A DNA stretch of 64,000 nt. Source: UBA2705 sp963977105 (GTDB taxonomy: Bacteria; Pseudomonadota; Alphaproteobacteria; Micavibrionales; Micavibrionaceae). The notes under the pieces are model-generated. The model did no database searches and had not been told where the DNA came from. It saw only the letters and a program-made list of their open reading frames with translations. Location: NCBI GenBank assembly GCA_963977105.1, contig CAXBNI010000001.1, positions 1 through 64,000 on the forward strand, given 5' to 3'. Below, one piece after another: positions 30,368 to 39,641 of this stretch. The translations under genes were made by a program, and so were the position numbers. Numbering within the stretch: position 1 is the stretch's first letter; the number at the start of each line of letters is the position of its first letter.

Positions 30368-31333
30368 ATGCAGGTTAATTTATCCGATATTGATATAGAC
30401 GCGGTACGTAATCTTGACGCTGAAGCTGCGGAAATACTTCAAAGTGCCGTCAAGGCGGCGGCGCGTATATTGGCACGCCGAAAGGCTATGAATGCTGCTG
30501 GCTTGGTGGCTGAGCCGCTATATGTTCTGGCGGGGGAAACGCACCTTAATCCGTGTGAATATATACACCATATTTTGCTTTTAGAGGCCCTGAAGCAAGG
30601 GGGTGGCGCAATTGTTAGTGGCGTTGAAGTGGATCATGATTACTATGAGAAAGAAAGCGCGAGCAGTGTTGCGCAAAAAGGAAGCGATAGGTATCTGTAC
30701 GATAGTTTTGACTTTGCTGCAGATTGTTACGATGCGGGCGGCGCTGCTTATGGGCGTAAAACCTTATTTTCTTATTTGGCAAATCAAAAGCGTGGCAAAT
30801 CAATTGTGCCTATTTTTAACGATGCTTCATGCAGCCCTTTTGATGAATTAGAGCTTGATGACGAATATGCCCGCGCCGCAGTGAAGGATTTATCAATAAA
30901 CCCAAAGCATGTTGATGTCGTCTCCCCTGAGGGGTTAGAGATTAGAAACAAAGTAATGCTAGATATCACTACGCAGCTTGCAGCCAAACGGCAGCGTAAT
31001 ATCATTTATCAATTGGCGGGTTTTTATCACGTTGGCGGCAGTGCGGAAAATGTACCAGAAGCAAGCATGAGTGCCATGCTAGATAAGGCCCAGCGGCAGC
31101 ACTTTAATATATATACAGCAAGAAAACCGCAAGGCGCGTATACCCCACAATGTGGCGAGGATATAATTTGCCATGATATTCCTGTTTATGAAGCTTTTAG
31201 GCGCAACGCTTTAAAACTTATGGTCGATGATGATACCGGAGAATATATTCGTGTTCCGGAGCGCGAAAAAGAGTTTGTTGATACGAAGCTTGATGTGTTG
31301 GGATTGTCACATCTAAAGCCAAAATCCGCTTAA
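30368..31333 (+). CDS. Unknown protein with GExH motif
   Basis: A 321-aa protein from the ATG at 30368; an in-frame GTG at 30329 has no ribosome site. No family is recognised with certainty. Residues 52-60 read YVLAGETHL, a hydrophobic strand followed by G-E-x-H, then helices (EYIHHILLLEALKQ). A strand plus GExH followed by a helix is the signature of the ChaN/Tiki/EreA metal-binding superfamily, in which E and H bind metal or substrate. A later GFYHVGG could supply the second histidine. No signal peptide, so cytoplasmic. It lies about 60 bases behind the ferredoxin gene and may be in that operon. The superfamily link is an inference from short motifs. Confidence 0.6.
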   Translation: MQVNLSDIDIDAVRNLDAEAAEILQSAVKAAARILARRKAMNAAGLVAEPLYVLAGETHLNPCEYIHHILLLEALKQGGGAIVSGVEVDHDYYEKESASSVAQKGSDRYLYDSFDFAADCYDAGGAAYGRKTLFSYLANQKRGKSIVPIFNDASCSPFDELELDDEYARAAVKDLSINPKHVDVVSPEGLEIRNKVMLDITTQLAAKRQRNIIYQLAGFYHVGGSAENVPEASMSAMLDKAQRQHFNIYTARKPQGAYTPQCGEDIICHDIPVYEAFRRNALKLMVDDDTGEYIRVPEREKEFVDTKLDVLGLSHLKPKSA

Positions 31334-31349
31334 TGGCGTAGCCGCCAGA

Positions 31350-32627
31350 TTAAGTGGCGCCAAGCGCAGTATCAAAGCTACGTTTTAATGGGTTGAGGAT
31401 GATATCCATGACCTTTTTCTTACCAGTCAGGACGTTGACCTCGGTTTGCATACCGGCACGGATGGGCATATCGACGCGCAACTGTTGCTCTTTGAGAGAT
31501 ATACGAACGCGGTAATAATTACGTCCATTTTCATCGACAAGACTATCGGCGCTAATTGCTTCAACGCGGCCTTCCACACTGCCATAAATTGAATAATCAT
31601 AAGCGGTTATTTTGATGTTTGCAGGTAGACCAACCCACAACTTACCACGATCAGACGTTGATATTTTTGCTTCTACGATCAGTTCTTTATTCGCAGGGGC
31701 TAGCTCGGCTATAACGTCACCACTGCGGATCGTTCCGCCAATAGTGTTGTAGTAGACGGTAACAATCTCGCCGTCATCTGGCGCAAGGATGGCTGTACGT
31801 TGCACTTTATCAAGATAAAGCTTCATGCGCTCTTGAAGTTGCTGTATTTCAACTTTTACCGTGCTGATTTCGTCCAGTACTTCAGATTCGTGCTTGCTGA
31901 GGGCTTCTTGTATATTGGCTTCAAATTCACTTAACTCAGCGTCAATAATAGGTATTTTTTTACGAACAGAAGATAATCGCGTATTAAAGTTTGAAACTTT
32001 ACTTTTTGAATCAAGGTAACGCGTTTCTGAAATGGCACCGCTTTTTAATAGACGTTGATTGATGCGGAATTGTTCTTGCGTAATATGTAACTCTTTACTG
32101 AGGTCTTGGAACTGTGTTTTCAGCTCAACAAGTCTAAGGCGCTTTTGGTTTGATTTTTCTTCAAGCCCTTGGATTTGCTCTTGGCGGCGATCTAAGCGCG
32201 ATTGGAATAGCGCAAGTTCATTGATCACTAAGCTGGGAACTTTATCGGCTATTTCCTTAGGGAAATTGACGGTGTCTTCCATTTTTAATTCCGCAGCAAG
32301 GCGGGCAAGGCGTAATTGCAAAGCGTCAATATGAACGCGCGATTCCTTAAGTTCAGATTCTGCTGTAATGTTAGAAACAACAAACAAAACATCACCTTTT
32401 TTTACGTCTTGGCCTTCATGGACAAGAATATCCGCAAGTATGCCGCCTTCAAGGTGCTGGATATTTTTATTTTTACCGGGAGTGATCACGCGGCCTTGGC
32501 CACGGACGTACTGGTCAATCTCTGACTGGCTTGCCCAGACAAGACATAAGATGAAAGAAAGCATCGCCAAAAAAAACACAGGGCGATAATTCCACGAGCC
32601 GGATTTATGCATATCAAAAACTGACAT
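31350..32627 (-). CDS. Type I secretion membrane fusion (adaptor) protein, HlyD type
   Basis: A 425-aa protein with one N-terminal membrane helix (about 18-34, VFFLAMLSFILCLVWA) and a lipoyl half-motif (GRVITPGKNKNIQHLEGGI). A long coiled-coil hairpin spans about 95-270, the second lipoyl half follows (AILAPDDGEIV), and the beta-barrel ends in MPIRAGMQTEVNVLTGKK. That is the full HlyD/PrtE/LapC layout. It bridges the inner-membrane ABC exporter and an outer-membrane TolC-type channel. Its gene begins 12 bases after the 867-aa protein gene, whose TAA lies within the ribosome-site region (TAAGG), so the two are probably translationally coupled. The likely partner ABC exporter is at 39642-41774. 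Confidence 0.93.
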   Translation of the reverse strand: MSVFDMHKSGSWNYRPVFFLAMLSFILCLVWASQSEIDQYVRGQGRVITPGKNKNIQHLEGGILADILVHEGQDVKKGDVLFVVSNITAESELKESRVHIDALQLRLARLAAELKMEDTVNFPKEIADKVPSLVINELALFQSRLDRRQEQIQGLEEKSNQKRLRLVELKTQFQDLSKELHITQEQFRINQRLLKSGAISETRYLDSKSKVSNFNTRLSSVRKKIPIIDAELSEFEANIQEALSKHESEVLDEISTVKVEIQQLQERMKLYLDKVQRTAILAPDDGEIVTVYYNTIGGTIRSGDVIAELAPANKELIVEAKISTSDRGKLWVGLPANIKITAYDYSIYGSVEGRVEAISADSLVDENGRNYYRVRISLKEQQLRVDMPIRAGMQTEVNVLTGKKKVMDIILNPLKRSFDTALGAT

Positions 32628-32639
32628 TAACTTTAAACC

Positions 32640-35243
32640 TTATGTTTTCTTTCTATCCATTACACGGATACCTTCTATTATACGCTTTCTGATGTCTCTT
32701 AGGAAATCAGATCCGCCTTTAGGAAGATTTGTTGTTGTGGCAATCGCCGTTATTATAGACCCGTGTTTGATGAATATGACAGAAGAGCGCTGGCCTATTG
32801 CGCCGTCATTACAGTGAATATCGAGTGTTTTAAGGTTGCGTGTGCTTGTATCTGGTACAGCAGTAAAGTTACCTGTACAGCGTAGCTGCGCGGCATTTAA
32901 GAAGCGCTCGACATAGGCTGTGAAATCTGCGTTTGGTGGCAGCACGGTCCGTTCTGCGCGGCCTTGTAAATCGCCAGCTTCCCATGCGGTAACGGCTGTG
33001 CCTGTGGACTTGTGACGGTAAGCGCGGATTTTTAACGCGTCAGGGTCAACAACGTATCCTGCTTTGAGAATATTGATGACATCTTGCGTTAATGATGCGC
33101 TGGCAAGTGGCGATGTTTGGTCTGTGTTTGCGAGGGCATAGTCTTCACCAACGCCTTTTAAGAATGAATCCATGCGTGTTTCAAGTGAATCAAGATCTTT
33201 ATCTATCTCTTCATTAATAAGGTCGACCTTGCTTGACTGTGCCATGCCCATGCGCATGCCAGATTTTGGATTAGAAATCTTCAAGTCTTCGCCAAGGAAC
33301 TCTTCTGGATTATCGCTAAGCAAGAGGCCTTTTTTAAGCTTGTTATTCTCGGCCTCAAGCGCTTTGATTTTTTCAACAAGCTCTTCTTGTGTGCGTCGGT
33401 TGCGCTTGCGCGAAATTAGGTCTGCAATAGGGTTTGCATTCGTATCGGCAAGGCGCAGGCGAAGCATTTCTTTTTCGCGTTCAAGCAGCTTAACTTTTTC
33501 TTTCCACTGGCTATCAATGTCTTCTTCAAGCAACCACGGTACTTTTTTATATGCAATCTCGTCAGGCGTGCCAAGGCCAAGCATTTGTCGAACGCCTTCC
33601 ATTGGTTTGATTTGCTTAAACTCTTCTTCGATCATGATTTCCGCAAAATTATCTGATAGTGCTTCAGGATCATCAAGCAGGGCGAGGAGCTCCTCATCGC
33701 TAAAGTCCTCATTTGAGAGGTCTTCTACTATGTCTTGATTGTCAGAATCTGTAACGCGGCTATCGTCGTCTATTTCAATGCTTAAGGTTTCGTCAAATAA
33801 AGCATCGCTAGGCATATTTTGTGGTAGTGCGGTAGCCGCACTATCAATAGCTTCGGCCGAAACGGTTTCACCGCTAAGTGTCGCCATGATTGCATCATCT
33901 ATGTCAGAAGCAATGTTTTCATCAATCTGCATTGTGTCTGCATTGGTTGCTGTGTCATCCATCGTGATGAGGGCATCTAGCGAAACTTCGCTTGCGGTAT
34001 CTATTTCAGGCAATATATTTGCTTTGGTGTCGGCGGTGTCGTTCGCATTCTGCGTGAGAGCGGTTAGGATATCGTCATCATTCATAATTTCGCCGCCGGA
34101 AGCGAGCTCTTCAGCTATGGTGGACTCCGTGTCGACCGCAAAGTCTTCGATTGCGTCGTTTGTCGCCTGATTTAGGCTTGTTTCAAGTGCGCTTGTGACG
34201 TCACTTTCTATATTTAAGGGGGGGCTGTCTTTCGTGCTCGCGATTGGTGGTGTTTTGGTGCTTGCCTCTACCTGCTGGGCGGCATCCGCGGTTTTAGCTT
34301 CGCTGGACTGTGCTTGTTGCGGCTCGGGCATTTCGTCTAATGCTGCGGTTTCAATTTCCTCTTGTTTATATGTATCGTCCGCAGTGAGAGATTCGTCAAT
34401 TAAAGAATCTATGTCCATCATTGGGTCGAGCTCTTTTGATGCGGCCGCTGGCGGCTGTTTTGTTACATCAGGAGTATCTGAAATGGCAGGTTCTTTTTGT
34501 GGAGATGACACCTCATCTATCAATTGGGAAAGCGCGGCATCTATTGGTGCATCAATGCTGTTTGAGGGAGGCAAAATGTTTTCTATCGCGGTAGAAGCAA
34601 TAACTTCGTCTCCCTGTGGAACGATGGATTGCGGAGGGCGGGCTTCATAAGCTTGCGCGGCGGCTCTTATTTCATCTAGGTCAATAGAGACAGCGGCTTC
34701 TGTATTGATGGATTTCAAGCTATCAATCACGTCAACACATAGGGACATACGGGCTTCGGCTATGGTTGTTGACTGTATCGGTAACTTAAGGTCTGACGCA
34801 TCATCATAGGACAGAGTAATATATTCGCCGCCATATAAGGGCGCTAAATCAGTGTCTGCACGTGGCAGCGTTGCATTAAGCTGTGTTGCGCCGTTTGCTG
34901 AAAAGTTTGTAATCGGCGTTTTATCAAAAGCTATGCCCGTTATGTTAGCTTTTGTTTCCGGTATATTAGAGACGTTTATCAGGGCGCGGCCGGTGATGTC
35001 ACTTGATATCTTAACGGTGATGTCAGGATTGTAGCGGCGCTGCAGTAAACATGATGGGTTTAACGCTGTTGCATTGTCTGTGACTTCCCAAGGCGTGTTT
35101 GGATTGTATAAGCGCGCAGATTCCGCTTGTGATTGCGCAGACGTGGGTGTGCCCGCTAGAAAAACTAGCGCGGCTGTGGTTAATAGCGCTAAGGGTGCGT
35201 TATGATAAGCACGCCTTTTTTTGTTATTATACACGTTAGGCAT
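32640..35243 (-). CDS. Unknown exported protein, acidic linker and coiled coil, coupled to HlyD gene
   Basis: An 867-aa protein with no recognised family. A signal peptide (basic NKKRRAY, hydrophobic APLALLTTAALVFLA, cleavage near TSAQS) is followed by a folded region of about 40-185 with two cysteines. A very acidic, Ala/Thr/Asp-rich, low-complexity linker runs from about 190 to 560, then a charged coiled coil at about 570-665 (WKEKVKLLEREKEM and KIKALEAENNKLKKG). A C-terminal domain of about 720-867 contains a further cysteine pair. It is the first gene of a two-gene operon with the type I secretion adaptor, so a role in exporting, holding or processing the RTX substrate is plausible but inferred. 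The long plus-strand ORFs within it are products of its acidic codon bias. Confidence 0.8.
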   Translation of the reverse strand: MPNVYNNKKRRAYHNAPLALLTTAALVFLAGTPTSAQSQAESARLYNPNTPWEVTDNATALNPSCLLQRRYNPDITVKISSDITGRALINVSNIPETKANITGIAFDKTPITNFSANGATQLNATLPRADTDLAPLYGGEYITLSYDDASDLKLPIQSTTIAEARMSLCVDVIDSLKSINTEAAVSIDLDEIRAAAQAYEARPPQSIVPQGDEVIASTAIENILPPSNSIDAPIDAALSQLIDEVSSPQKEPAISDTPDVTKQPPAAASKELDPMMDIDSLIDESLTADDTYKQEEIETAALDEMPEPQQAQSSEAKTADAAQQVEASTKTPPIASTKDSPPLNIESDVTSALETSLNQATNDAIEDFAVDTESTIAEELASGGEIMNDDDILTALTQNANDTADTKANILPEIDTASEVSLDALITMDDTATNADTMQIDENIASDIDDAIMATLSGETVSAEAIDSAATALPQNMPSDALFDETLSIEIDDDSRVTDSDNQDIVEDLSNEDFSDEELLALLDDPEALSDNFAEIMIEEEFKQIKPMEGVRQMLGLGTPDEIAYKKVPWLLEEDIDSQWKEKVKLLEREKEMLRLRLADTNANPIADLISRKRNRRTQEELVEKIKALEAENNKLKKGLLLSDNPEEFLGEDLKISNPKSGMRMGMAQSSKVDLINEEIDKDLDSLETRMDSFLKGVGEDYALANTDQTSPLASASLTQDVINILKAGYVVDPDALKIRAYRHKSTGTAVTAWEAGDLQGRAERTVLPPNADFTAYVERFLNAAQLRCTGNFTAVPDTSTRNLKTLDIHCNDGAIGQRSSVIFIKHGSIITAIATTTNLPKGGSDFLRDIRKRIIEGIRVMDRKKT

Positions 35244-35607
35244 ATATCTTTCTTATACTGAAAACCTCTTGAAGGATTTGTACGGCAGATTGCCTTGCAT
35301 GGAGCAAGAAATCACATGAATATGTAATATGTTTGGACGCGCAACGCAATGACGAGGCGCTACATACAAATATATTGTAACATAAAACATAAACTATAAA
35401 AGTTATTAAAGCTATTTTTTTGCATTGCTCCTGTGTTTTTGGTTTACTGCGCATGTACTTTTGGTTGTGTTTTTAAAAAATTAATAAAAACGGGATGCAA
35501 TACATAAAGAAATCATATAAACTAGTGGCAAGTTGGTTCTATTTAATTTTTCATTTTTTAAAGTTGAGATTGGTATGGTTTTGTTTTCAGGCAAAAGGTC
35601 TAGAGAT
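35244..35607. other. 364-bp divergent intergenic region
   Basis: AT-rich region between two divergent genes (the 867-aa gene leftward, the CpaC-N-like gene rightward). It must hold promoters in both directions, but I see no clear -35/-10 pair, strong hairpin or RNA gene. Several TATAAA-like runs near 35395 and 35515 are indistinguishable from AT-rich background. Confidence 0.5.
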
Positions 35608-36198
35608 ATGTTTTCTGCATTGCGTAAGTACTTTTTGGGCGTGCTGTTTATAATGATGTGTTCACCAAATATAGCGTATTCTGCTGAAAAAATGATAGCT
35701 ATTACTGATGATGCTTCGGCAGGAGTGGATGTTGTCGAAACATCACAGAATGATGATGTTATTAAAATGCTTCCTGATCGCCCAATGGTTTTAAAGTTGG
35801 ATGGTGATGTTGCTAATATCCTCATTGGGAATGATTTGTTTTTAAATATTTTCCCAGACTCGCGCAGAACTTTAATTCTTATGCCTCTTGTGCCTGGTGC
35901 TACCTTCTTCAAGGCGCTGGATGAAGACGGCAATACAATTATAGAGAAGCGAGTGATCATCGCGTCGCCTGAAAATGAGTATATTCGTGTAAGGCAGGCG
36001 TGTGGTTCTGATGACGAGCTTTGTACATTCCAGTCGATTTATTATTGCCCCGACATGTGCCACTCTGTTTATGATTACTCAAATAATGAGCGTATTAACC
36101 AGAATGAGAAAATCAGAAATAAAGATGATGAAGATAAGGATAATAGCGACGATACTCCGTCAGACCTTTCAGATGCATCCGAGAGCGAGCCGCAGTAA
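35608..36198 (+). CDS. Exported protein resembling the CpaC/RcpA N-terminal domain
   Basis: The ATG at 35608 is preferred (AAAGG site 9 bases before it; the product starts MFSALRKYFLGVLFIMM with a signal cleaved near AYSAEK). Upstream in-frame ATGs at 35533 and 35575 would only lengthen the tail before the signal. Mature region: LPDRPMVLKLDGDVANILIG, then FLNIFPDSRRTLILMPLVPG and a FFKALDEDGNTI strand. This follows the pattern of the N-terminal domain of pilus secretins (PF13629-like: Gr..vl.L..dv..v.vg....; G.T...v.d.dG). The secretin part is missing, replaced by a cysteine-containing segment (four Cys, RQACGSDDELCTF and YYCPDMC) and an acidic tail. Followed by a TadD-like gene. Confidence 0.65.
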   Translation: MFSALRKYFLGVLFIMMCSPNIAYSAEKMIAITDDASAGVDVVETSQNDDVIKMLPDRPMVLKLDGDVANILIGNDLFLNIFPDSRRTLILMPLVPGATFFKALDEDGNTIIEKRVIIASPENEYIRVRQACGSDDELCTFQSIYYCPDMCHSVYDYSNNERINQNEKIRNKDDEDKDNSDDTPSDLSDASESEPQ

Positions 36199-36252
36199 AG
36201 TGGTTCGCTGTTAAGGCTTTTTATTAGTTATACCCATAAGGAAGTTTACGTT

Positions 36253-36969
36253 ATGAATTCTAAGTCCCTGTCATTATTAGTATTAAGTACTGCTATGGTT
36301 GCGTTGTCAGCCTGCGGGGCGCATACAGAAACACCGCTTACGCAAGTGGACATTGCGATTGAACGCGCAGAAAAACATGCGGCAGCCATTCAGGATCCTG
36401 ATAAAAAGCTAGCTGTCTATGAACGTATTTATAAGCAAAATCCGAAAAGCGCAAAAGCGGCGACAGAATATGCACGTCACCTAAGAAAGCAAGGGCGCGT
36501 TGCGCAAGCTGAATCTATTATGACGTTATTTGCAGAGATGCCAGAAAATCCATCTTTTGTCTATGCTGAATTTGCTGCGATTAAGCTGGCGAATGGGGAA
36601 CATGCTTCGGCTGAAATTTATGCGAAGGAAGCGTTAGCACAGAAAGAAGACGATAGTTTTGCCTACCATACACTAGGCATAGCGCTTGACGGCTTAGGAC
36701 GTTACAAAGAAGCAGAAGAGGCGTTTCGTTCTGCGCTTGAGATTTGGGATGGTAACCCTGTGCCGGTCATGAATAATTTGGCACTCAACCTTGCGACGCA
36801 GGGGTATATTGATGAAGCCATTTCAACTTTGGAGCGTGCAAAGACATTAGAGCCTTCGCGTACAGAACTAGAACGAAATTTGCGTATTATCAGAGCGTTA
36901 AATGAAAATAGTGCCGCGTATTTCCCAGATCAAAGAGTACCGCATCCGACAAAAAAGCCATCTAACTAA
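36253..36969 (+). CDS. TPR lipoprotein resembling TadD
   Basis: A 238-aa protein with a lipoprotein signal: hydrophobic N-terminus and lipobox LSAC with C21. It is followed by TPR helices, with clear repeat units near residues 45-80, 90-120, 125-160 (FAYHTLGIALDGLGRYKEA) and 163-195 (NLALNLATQGYIDEA). The architecture matches TadD, the lipoprotein needed for Flp/Tad pilus assembly. It follows a CpaC-N-like gene by 54 bases, so the two look like a detached Tad-locus fragment or an independent two-gene module; no other Tad genes are adjacent. A GGAAG ribosome site precedes the start. Confidence 0.75.
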   Translation: MNSKSLSLLVLSTAMVALSACGAHTETPLTQVDIAIERAEKHAAAIQDPDKKLAVYERIYKQNPKSAKAATEYARHLRKQGRVAQAESIMTLFAEMPENPSFVYAEFAAIKLANGEHASAEIYAKEALAQKEDDSFAYHTLGIALDGLGRYKEAEEAFRSALEIWDGNPVPVMNNLALNLATQGYIDEAISTLERAKTLEPSRTELERNLRIIRALNENSAAYFPDQRVPHPTKKPSN

Positions 36970-37328
36970 AATTTTTACGCGTAAAAGAAGTTTTTTGTGC
37001 TTTTTATGACATCTTGTGTTTTGTTGATGTTTGCAGCCTTTTAACTTTGTTTTTTATTGTGTTCTGTGCAGTGTTTTAGTGCGCTGCACAACCGAAAGTT
37101 TCATTTTGTCATAAATAGCGATTGACATAAACTTGCGCTAATGTTAAGTATTGCTTTGTTTAATAATACGTTTTGGATTGGTCTCCTTATCTAAGTTGAT
37201 ATAGACGATTTCTTATTCATTTAGGTGCGAAACTATTATTAGACATTCCCCACACAAACTCGTCCCAGACTGCTAAATCGCGGTCTGGGACAAATTGTTT
37301 GTACTTAAACTTTTTTGATTATATTTGA
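36970..37328. other. 359-bp intergenic region with hairpin and orphan -35-like site
   Basis: AT-rich gap between two convergent genes. It contains a TTGACA at 37132-37137 with only a weak -10 (TAAGTA 17 bases on) and a strong hairpin at 37262-37291. No ORF with a ribosome site is evident. Confidence 0.5.
37262..37291. terminator. 12-bp hairpin, possible terminator
   Basis: Inverted repeat GTCCCAGACTGC / GCGGTCTGGGAC, pairing 12 base pairs with one G-T wobble and a 6-base loop (taaatc). It lies between the 3' ends of the TadD-like gene and the RSH-like gene. No immediate T-tract follows on either strand (TTTTTT appears about 20 bases on), so it is an atypical terminator or an RNA structure. 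Confidence 0.5.
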
Positions 37329-39401
37329 TTATATATGTGGCTGGGATGCTCGGCCAGAATTAGGGGGCCCTGCTATCATATCAAACGAGAGGTTGACGAT
37401 ACGTTTGGTGATGTCCTTACGTATAGATTCTGGCATGTCAGCAGCAGGGTCGAGCAGCCTTACAAAGCTATGCGCAAATTTATCTTTGAGGCTCGGCATA
37501 TCAAGTTGCTTCATGCGGCCATCTTTAAACTCAACGGCGACATTGATATTTCCAAAAATATCGCGCTGTACTCCGATAAAGTTATCATACGCAGCATCTT
37601 TACGTGAGGCGGTGTTACGGTAAAATTCCACATTACGTTTACGGTTGAATATGCCGTGATATTGATCGCTCTCATGGTCAGCTGAGTCTGCGGAGGCTTG
37701 TGAGTTATACCATGAGGCTGATTTGTTCAGAGCTTGTGAGAGGGCTTTTTTATCAGGGGCTTGTGTCATTAGCTCTTGATTGACGAGGCCAAGGCAGTGG
37801 TAAATTATCGGGGTGGCTTTTGGTGTGTGCCCTAAGACGATATCCATTGTTTGTTGCTGCGTTATTGCAACCAGCTGCTCCACGGCTTCTTTAAGGCCGG
37901 GCTGTTTTATAAGCATGGTTTTTAACTCACGTGTGCCTTTGCACTTTGTGCTTGGTGGTTTCAAATGTGGGAAAATATTTGTATCCATCGCTTGGTCGTG
38001 TATCAGGCCCTGTATCTCCATTAGTATTGAGGCTTCGCGGTAATCCTTGCTGCTGATTTTTGTATCCGTGCCAATCAGTAAGTGGATGCGGTCGTCAATT
38101 TGGTTGAATAGATTTTGTATATTCGTTTCCGCATCTGCCCAGTTTGCAACTGATTTATAAGCGGCAAATTCGATTTGTTCTAGAAACACTTCGTTAATTT
38201 CTTCGCAGCTTTGCCCATTCTTAATTGCCTTGAGTATGTCCTGCGCTGTATTTTGTACTGTAATAACGGCCGATAAAGTATCAGGTCTCTGGTCAGATAG
38301 CATCATGTTAAGAACAGTTTCATGGGGGTCTAACCCCTCACCAACAAGTTTTTGAAACCCTCCATCCTCGGCGCAGCTTTTGTGAATGTAGCTGCACATA
38401 TTATACAGAAAGCTAGCATGGAATCTTGCGTTTAATGATGGTGCGGGCACGTTGAGTAAATCATCGGCTTTATCCATTAATATATGTGTAATGTCGTTCG
38501 CATCCATAATGGACTGTGGAAGAATCTGTAGCTCAACGAGTGAGCCGCGTTCGGATTTGTCAGTTGGTAACGTGAGTTTTTGGAAGAATACACGGTGTCC
38601 GGTCATCTTTTTGGGTGCGACAAGGCGATTATCCTCTAGCACTGCGCCTATGTTTTGTGCAGAATTTTGACGGGTCAGGCTGCTTGGGTTGTGGTGCGAA
38701 GCAACCTTGATGAAGTCATAAACCTGTTGGTCAGGACAGGCAATTCTGGCGCGCTGGATGTCGGTCAGCAAGTCTTTTCTGAACGGCGTTTCAGGCGTTT
38801 TTGGCGACTTGTAATCGCTGAATAATTTACTATATGCGCTGTATGGCGATTTGACACAGATTCTGAATAACGGGCCATCAATGGCAAAGCGACTGTCATT
38901 GCCGTGGTCTTTTTCTAAGGGGATGGCGCGCGTATTTAATGGGTGTTTAAGGTAATAATCCTGAAAGGCAGGAAAGTCGTAAATTTGTGGAGAGCCTTTG
39001 TTCAGTGCGCTCCATTGGTCTAAAATCTCTTCTGATGTGATGTAGTCATTCTTGATTTGCTCAACGATGTCACTATAGCTAAAGCAGGCATATTGGATGA
39101 GCTGATCAAAGGAGAGGGCTTCGATTTGCTCTTTAAACCCTTCGGATGAATCTTCTCCCAAAACAGTTTCCTGCAAGGCGGACAGTGTCTTTTTCTCACC
39201 AAGAACTTGTTGGTTGATGGCAATAAGGTGGCTTATAAATTTAGGGGCGGTGTCTTCTATGTCCTGCAACATGTCGGAAAAGCGCGTCGCCGCCTGCGCA
39301 GGCTTATACTCCCCTTCAAAAAGAGAGAGCTGTGCATCGGGGTTGATAAAATGTGCGCTATACTCTGCGGCGCTGTTAAATATGTTGGGTTTTTTACTCA
39401 T
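37329..39401 (-). CDS. Large protein with apparent RelA/SpoT-like nucleotidyltransferase domain
   Basis: A 690-aa protein. The ATG at 39401 has an AAGG site 5 bases upstream; an upstream TTG at 39458 does not. Residues about 178-310 follow the order of the (p)ppGpp synthetase fold: VKSPYSAYSKL (K184, S188, K192; usual RxKxxySixxK), DLLTDIQRARI (D214, R219; usual DlxDixgiRi), QVYDFI, then APKKMTGHR (K264, usual PKxxGYR), SLVELQI (E290, usual vEvQIR) and ITHILMDKA (H306). The ATP-binding arginine next to K184 is replaced by C182, with R180 two residues earlier, and the usual Tyr of GYR is H269. The N-terminal 170 and C-terminal 370 residues match nothing I recognise. No signal peptide. Divergent from the ABC exporter gene. 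The domain assignment needs a profile search. Confidence 0.6.
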   Translation of the reverse strand: MSKKPNIFNSAAEYSAHFINPDAQLSLFEGEYKPAQAATRFSDMLQDIEDTAPKFISHLIAINQQVLGEKKTLSALQETVLGEDSSEGFKEQIEALSFDQLIQYACFSYSDIVEQIKNDYITSEEILDQWSALNKGSPQIYDFPAFQDYYLKHPLNTRAIPLEKDHGNDSRFAIDGPLFRICVKSPYSAYSKLFSDYKSPKTPETPFRKDLLTDIQRARIACPDQQVYDFIKVASHHNPSSLTRQNSAQNIGAVLEDNRLVAPKKMTGHRVFFQKLTLPTDKSERGSLVELQILPQSIMDANDITHILMDKADDLLNVPAPSLNARFHASFLYNMCSYIHKSCAEDGGFQKLVGEGLDPHETVLNMMLSDQRPDTLSAVITVQNTAQDILKAIKNGQSCEEINEVFLEQIEFAAYKSVANWADAETNIQNLFNQIDDRIHLLIGTDTKISSKDYREASILMEIQGLIHDQAMDTNIFPHLKPPSTKCKGTRELKTMLIKQPGLKEAVEQLVAITQQQTMDIVLGHTPKATPIIYHCLGLVNQELMTQAPDKKALSQALNKSASWYNSQASADSADHESDQYHGIFNRKRNVEFYRNTASRKDAAYDNFIGVQRDIFGNINVAVEFKDGRMKQLDMPSLKDKFAHSFVRLLDPAADMPESIRKDITKRIVNLSFDMIAGPPNSGRASQPHI

Positions 39402-39641
39402 TTTAACCTTATCTAGCCTTGTGTTCTCAGCATATTCTATCTTTAAATACTTTAGCAATTGTTAATATGATGAGAAGTTATGTTTGAGCGCAGATTTTTG
39501 TGCGCGTATTCCCAGTCTGTTGCTTTGGCGTTGGAGGCGTTATCGGCATTGTGAGTAGAGTGTGAGCATGGTATGATATTGAATGCACATGAATATGTGT
39601 GTTTCCAATGTTTTTTATTTATATTTTAGTGCGGTAATCTG

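Noticed and set aside
33172..34650. Serine-rich plus-strand open frames of 140-190 codons
   Set aside because: They are antisense to the acidic low-complexity linker of the 867-aa gene, which lacks stops on the other strand because of biased codons.
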